DNA from: a bacterium
GTDB lineage: Bacteria > Eremiobacterota > Eremiobacteria > Baltobacterales > Baltobacteraceae
DNA length: 7,333 nucleotides
Direction of reading: 5' to 3'
Assembly (NCBI GenBank): GCA_021781095.1
Contig: JAJXXM010000049.1
Location: 1 to 7,333, forward strand
A program made the translations under genes and the position numbers. The notes beneath the pieces are model-generated. The model saw only the letters and a program-made list of their open reading frames with translations, did no database searches and was not told the origin of the DNA. Below, in pieces: positions 5,135 to 7,333 of the stretch (position 1 is its first letter; every line of letters starts with the position of its first letter).

Positions 5135-5140
5135 AAGGAG
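5135..5140 (+). promoter_or_regulatory. Shine-Dalgarno fixing the GTG start at 5148
   Basis: AAGGAG with a 7-nt spacer to GTG 5148. It rules in favour of this start over the in-frame ATG at 5070, whose extra 26 residues look unlike the rest of the protein. Confidence 0.7.
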
Positions 5141-5147
5141 AACGCTG

Positions 5148-5618
5148 GTGGGACAACGGTTAGTGGTAGGGATCTTTCCCGAATCGGACCCGAAAAAAAT
5201 CGAGGCGGCGCTTACCGGGCAGACCGGTATCGACATGGGCCGCGTGCGCGTGGTAACGCGCGACGCCCAGACCGCCGCGCACGATGAGTCGACGATCTCG
5301 TTCGTGCACGTGCGCGAAGCCCAAAACTCCAACGACTTCTCCGACGACATGACCCACGGCCAAGGGATGATGACCGACTCCGGCGGCACCGGCGTGCCGG
5401 GCACCAGCAGCCGCGGCCCCTCGCTCGGCTCGCTGACGCGCCACGGCAGCGCCGTGAACTACCTCGCGGGCGTCAAGATCCCCGGCGACCAGATCGACAA
5501 CTTCAACGACGCGATCGGCGCGGGCCGCGTGGTGGTGCTCTACGACGCGAACGACGACGATGCCGCCGCACTCGCCGGCTTCAACGCCGCCGGGCTTCGG
5601 AACGTCAAGGCGTTCTAG
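5148..5618 (+). CDS. Small soluble protein, weakly general-stress (YflT)-like
   Basis: A 156-residue acidic protein without a signal peptide or membrane helix. It starts MGQRLVVGIFPESDPKKIEAAL, a beta-strand followed by a helix, as in proteins that begin with an 'alpha-beta plait'-like unit. It continues with a Gly/Ser/Thr-rich low-complexity middle (about residues 74-110, including MTHGQGMMTDSGGTGVPGTS). It ends with YLAGVKIPGDQIDNFNDAIGAGRVVVLYDAND and a final GLRNVKAF. The order 'L.G..IP.D....F..AI..G.VVVL' then 'AGL..V' resembles the C-terminal half of YflT/GsiB-type 'general stress' and heat-induced proteins, but this is a weak, memory-based likeness and no role is assigned. The stop TAG shares the CTAG palindrome with the stop of the convergent glycosyltransferase. 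No clear promoter was found in 5032-5134. Confidence 0.75.
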   Translation: MGQRLVVGIFPESDPKKIEAALTGQTGIDMGRVRVVTRDAQTAAHDESTISFVHVREAQNSNDFSDDMTHGQGMMTDSGGTGVPGTSSRGPSLGSLTRHGSAVNYLAGVKIPGDQIDNFNDAIGAGRVVVLYDANDDDAAALAGFNAAGLRNVKAF

Positions 5619-6637
5619 GGGCGGGGGCCGAGCGTTCGCCAGTTAGCAAGCGCCAACCCGAGCTTGCTCCAACGCACTTTTACGTAACGCAGCAGGTTGC
5701 TTCGCGGGATTCCGACCACCCTGGAATCCTGCCTAACCTCACCGATGAGACGAGCTGCATCGCTCCATGCCCGGATATACTGCCCAGAAGCCTCTATATC
5801 CCGAAGCATCAAAAGAGCGGCAAGAGCCTCAATTGCTTGGGCAACGAGCACAAGCGGCAATTGAACGGCCAGATGCACGAGAGATGCATTTCGCATTATC
5901 ACGAGAAGAACATTACGTTCCCGCAGGTAAATACGGTTTAGCACGCCCGAACGATCTGCCAAGTTTTTCCCGAGAGTCGCTCCTTCCGAATGAATAAACC
6001 TGGCAGCAGGGACCACGACGACTCGCCCACCGATCGAATGAACCTTCCAGGCCAAGTCGATGTCTTCGACATACCAGTCGAGGTACTCGGAGTATCCTCC
6101 GACACGTAAAAAATCTTGAGTTCTCATCATTGTCACGCAACCGCTCTGGAACATCACGTCGACCGGCTCCTCGCCTTCGATGTTAAGGTCGACCGAAAAA
6201 GCCGTAATATCGATTGCCATACCCGAGTGTTGAACTGTTCCATCTTCGTTATAAAGCCGCGGGAAAGCCATCTTGACAGATTCATCTTCCTCCAAAATAC
6301 GCAGTAAGGCATCTACCGCGCCTGGCTTTGCAACGACATCATTATTCAGCAATAGGATATATTTCGACTGCGTACCTCGCACTGCTCGATTAAGAGCCTT
6401 CCCTAATCCTAAATTTTGAGAATTCCGAACCACTCTTATTTTGTCGGCTTTAGACCTAAAATATTCTTCCGTCCCGTCCGTCGAACCGTTGTCAACAACA
6501 CAAATTTCCACACCTGACGCCGACTCAGCCAATGATTTAGCGCATCTTTCGGCTAGAGCGAGACCGTTATAACTCAATATAAATGCAGTCACATCATGCA
6601 TGCTCAAGTTTTGCCCTATTTTATTATGCGTTGTCAT
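5615..6637 (-). CDS. Family 2 glycosyltransferase (rhamnosyltransferase-like)
   Basis: A 340-residue GT2 (GT-A fold) enzyme expected to add a sugar from a nucleotide donor to a growing surface glycan at the cytoplasmic membrane face. Residues 17-24 (TAFILSYN) open the nucleotide-binding fold. VVDNGSTDGT (47-56), NLGLGKALNRAV (75-86) and LLLNNDV (95-101, the metal-binding DXD equivalent with Asp100) follow. QSGCVTMMRTQDFLRVGGYSE (164-184) and WYVEDIDLAWKVHSIGG (188-204, with the ED.D motif that supplies the catalytic base) complete the domain. A C-terminal hydrophobic stretch (about 251-278) and basic tail suggest membrane attachment. It resembles WbbL/COG1216-type enzymes. Start: ATG 6637 overlaps the upstream gene by 14 nt. 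An internal ATG at 6601 (Met13, giving MHDVTAFILSYN) is an equally plausible start; neither has a strong ribosome-binding site. Lower GC than the first 5 kb. Confidence 0.93.
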   Translation of the reverse strand: MTTHNKIGQNLSMHDVTAFILSYNGLALAERCAKSLAESASGVEICVVDNGSTDGTEEYFRSKADKIRVVRNSQNLGLGKALNRAVRGTQSKYILLLNNDVVAKPGAVDALLRILEEDESVKMAFPRLYNEDGTVQHSGMAIDITAFSVDLNIEGEEPVDVMFQSGCVTMMRTQDFLRVGGYSEYLDWYVEDIDLAWKVHSIGGRVVVVPAARFIHSEGATLGKNLADRSGVLNRIYLRERNVLLVIMRNASLVHLAVQLPLVLVAQAIEALAALLMLRDIEASGQYIRAWSDAARLIGEVRQDSRVVGIPRSNLLRYVKVRWSKLGLALANWRTLGPRP

Positions 6638-7333
6638 CTAGCTTTGCTCTAATCATTTCTGCGACGCGCTCTTTAAGACTCATTCTAGGCAGACGCTTAA
6701 AACCACCACGCATTTTTGTAACATCGGCTGTGATTCCCCCAACCGTACTGCGCGCATAACCCATGGGTTGATCTGCCTTCTGGATATGAATCCCAGCCTC
6801 TTCGAGGCATTCTCTTACCAAGCTCTCAACTGCACTCACGGCATAAGGCGCCCCTGACGCCAAGTTGAATACCCCGGTGCTCTTTGATTCAACGGATTCA
6901 ACGATTGCTGCAGCTGCGTCTTCTACATTGACGTAGTCATACATCCAATTCGGGTTCTCAATGCGAATTGGCGACCCCGTCAAAAAACCACCTATTAGCG
7001 ACGAGATGAGCTTTGTCGGAGGCTCTCCGATTCCATACAGTTGAAACAACCGAAGCCATATCCAATTAGTAAATCGTTGCTGCTTTGCATATCGAGCTAC
7101 ATCCTCAAGAAGTTGCAACTTTGCAATTCCATATTCAGTGTGAGGACAACACATTTCATCTTCCTTCGCCGCATTGACGTGTTCCCCGTATTCAGCGGAA
7201 GACCCAATGGCGACCAGACGACCCGTAGGAACGCACTTTATAAATTCGCTTAATAACCTAAAACTGTTCTTACGCCAAATACGGTTCTCCGGCGAGGTCC
7301 AAAATAACGGAGGGGTCGCAATCCACGCGAGAT
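6624..7333 (-). CDS. NAD(P)-dependent sugar epimerase/dehydratase (extended SDR), 5' partial
   Basis: The frame stays open to the right edge of the window, so the N-terminal part with the expected GxxGxxG dinucleotide-binding loop is missing. 235 residues are visible. They include RLVAIGSSAEYGE (residues 38-50, active-site Ser region) and EYGIAKLQLLE with the Tyr67-x3-Lys71 catalytic pair. LRLFQLYGIGEPP follows, and WMYDYVNVEDAAAAIV, the typical 'RDYVHVDDVA' motif in divergent form. Extended SDRs of this kind epimerise, dehydrate or reduce nucleotide-activated sugars; deoxysugar reductases such as CDP-abequose synthase or GDP-6-deoxymannose reductase are possible relatives, but the exact reaction cannot be read. 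It is transcribed before, and overlaps by 14 nt, the glycosyltransferase gene, so the two are almost certainly co-expressed: one makes the activated sugar, the other may transfer it. Its AT-richer composition contrasts with the left part of the window. Confidence 0.92.
   Translation of the reverse strand, partial: LAWIATPPLFWTSPENRIWRKNSFRLLSEFIKCVPTGRLVAIGSSAEYGEHVNAAKEDEMCCPHTEYGIAKLQLLEDVARYAKQQRFTNWIWLRLFQLYGIGEPPTKLISSLIGGFLTGSPIRIENPNWMYDYVNVEDAAAAIVESVESKSTGVFNLASGAPYAVSAVESLVRECLEEAGIHIQKADQPMGYARSTVGGITADVTKMRGGFKRLPRMSLKERVAEMIRAKLDDNA

Noticed and set aside
5070..5147. N-terminal extension of the 5148 gene from ATG 5070
   Set aside because: AAGGAG directly before GTG 5148 fits a real start, and the extra residues have no family character.

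Overview
The window is bacterial chromosomal DNA. Most of it is GC-rich (about 60-70% by eye over roughly 1-2.1 kb and 2.8-5.6 kb), with GTG and TTG starts and short intergenic gaps. It looks like an uncultured high-GC soil-type bacterium; the palindromic repeat style is reminiscent of Eremiobacterota-like metagenome genomes, but nothing here fixes the taxon. I see no tRNA, rRNA, CRISPR array, insertion sequence or transposase.

Layout. (1) 1-521: C-terminal part of a multi-pass membrane protein with a proline-rich tail. (2) 522-873: a gene-free stretch holding a composite array of one hairpin repeat family: three 23-bp partial units, of which the last begins a full unit in one orientation, then four near-identical 50-bp units in the opposite orientation. 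(3) 874-2091: an intact class I/II PLP-dependent aminotransferase. (4) 2104-2772, minus strand: an unrecognised four-helix membrane protein, convergent with the aminotransferase. (5) 2943-5031: three consecutive type II toxin-antitoxin modules, all on the plus strand, each with a PIN-domain (VapC-like) toxin whose start codon overlaps the antitoxin stop by 4 nt. Module 1 (Phd/YefM + PIN) looks intact. Module 2 (AbrB-type + PIN) and module 3 (Phd/YefM + FitB-like PIN) keep intact antitoxins, but their toxins are interrupted by frame-shifting losses inside the PIN domain. (6) 5148-5618: a small cytoplasmic protein weakly resembling general-stress (YflT-type) proteins. (7) 5615-7333, minus strand: a family 2 glycosyltransferase preceded by an NAD(P)-dependent epimerase/dehydratase running off the window. 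These two overlap, are clearly less GC-rich than the rest, and look like the edge of a surface-polysaccharide (O-antigen/capsule-type) locus.

The window therefore joins a core-like metabolic gene, a decaying toxin-antitoxin island and the end of a polysaccharide cluster: the mix expected of an accessory region. The most informative points are the inverted repeat array with compensatory stem changes, the antitoxin-retained/toxin-broken state of two of three modules, a probable leaderless promoter for module 1, and candidate autoregulatory operators near the antitoxin starts. I do not see a convincing new multi-gene system.
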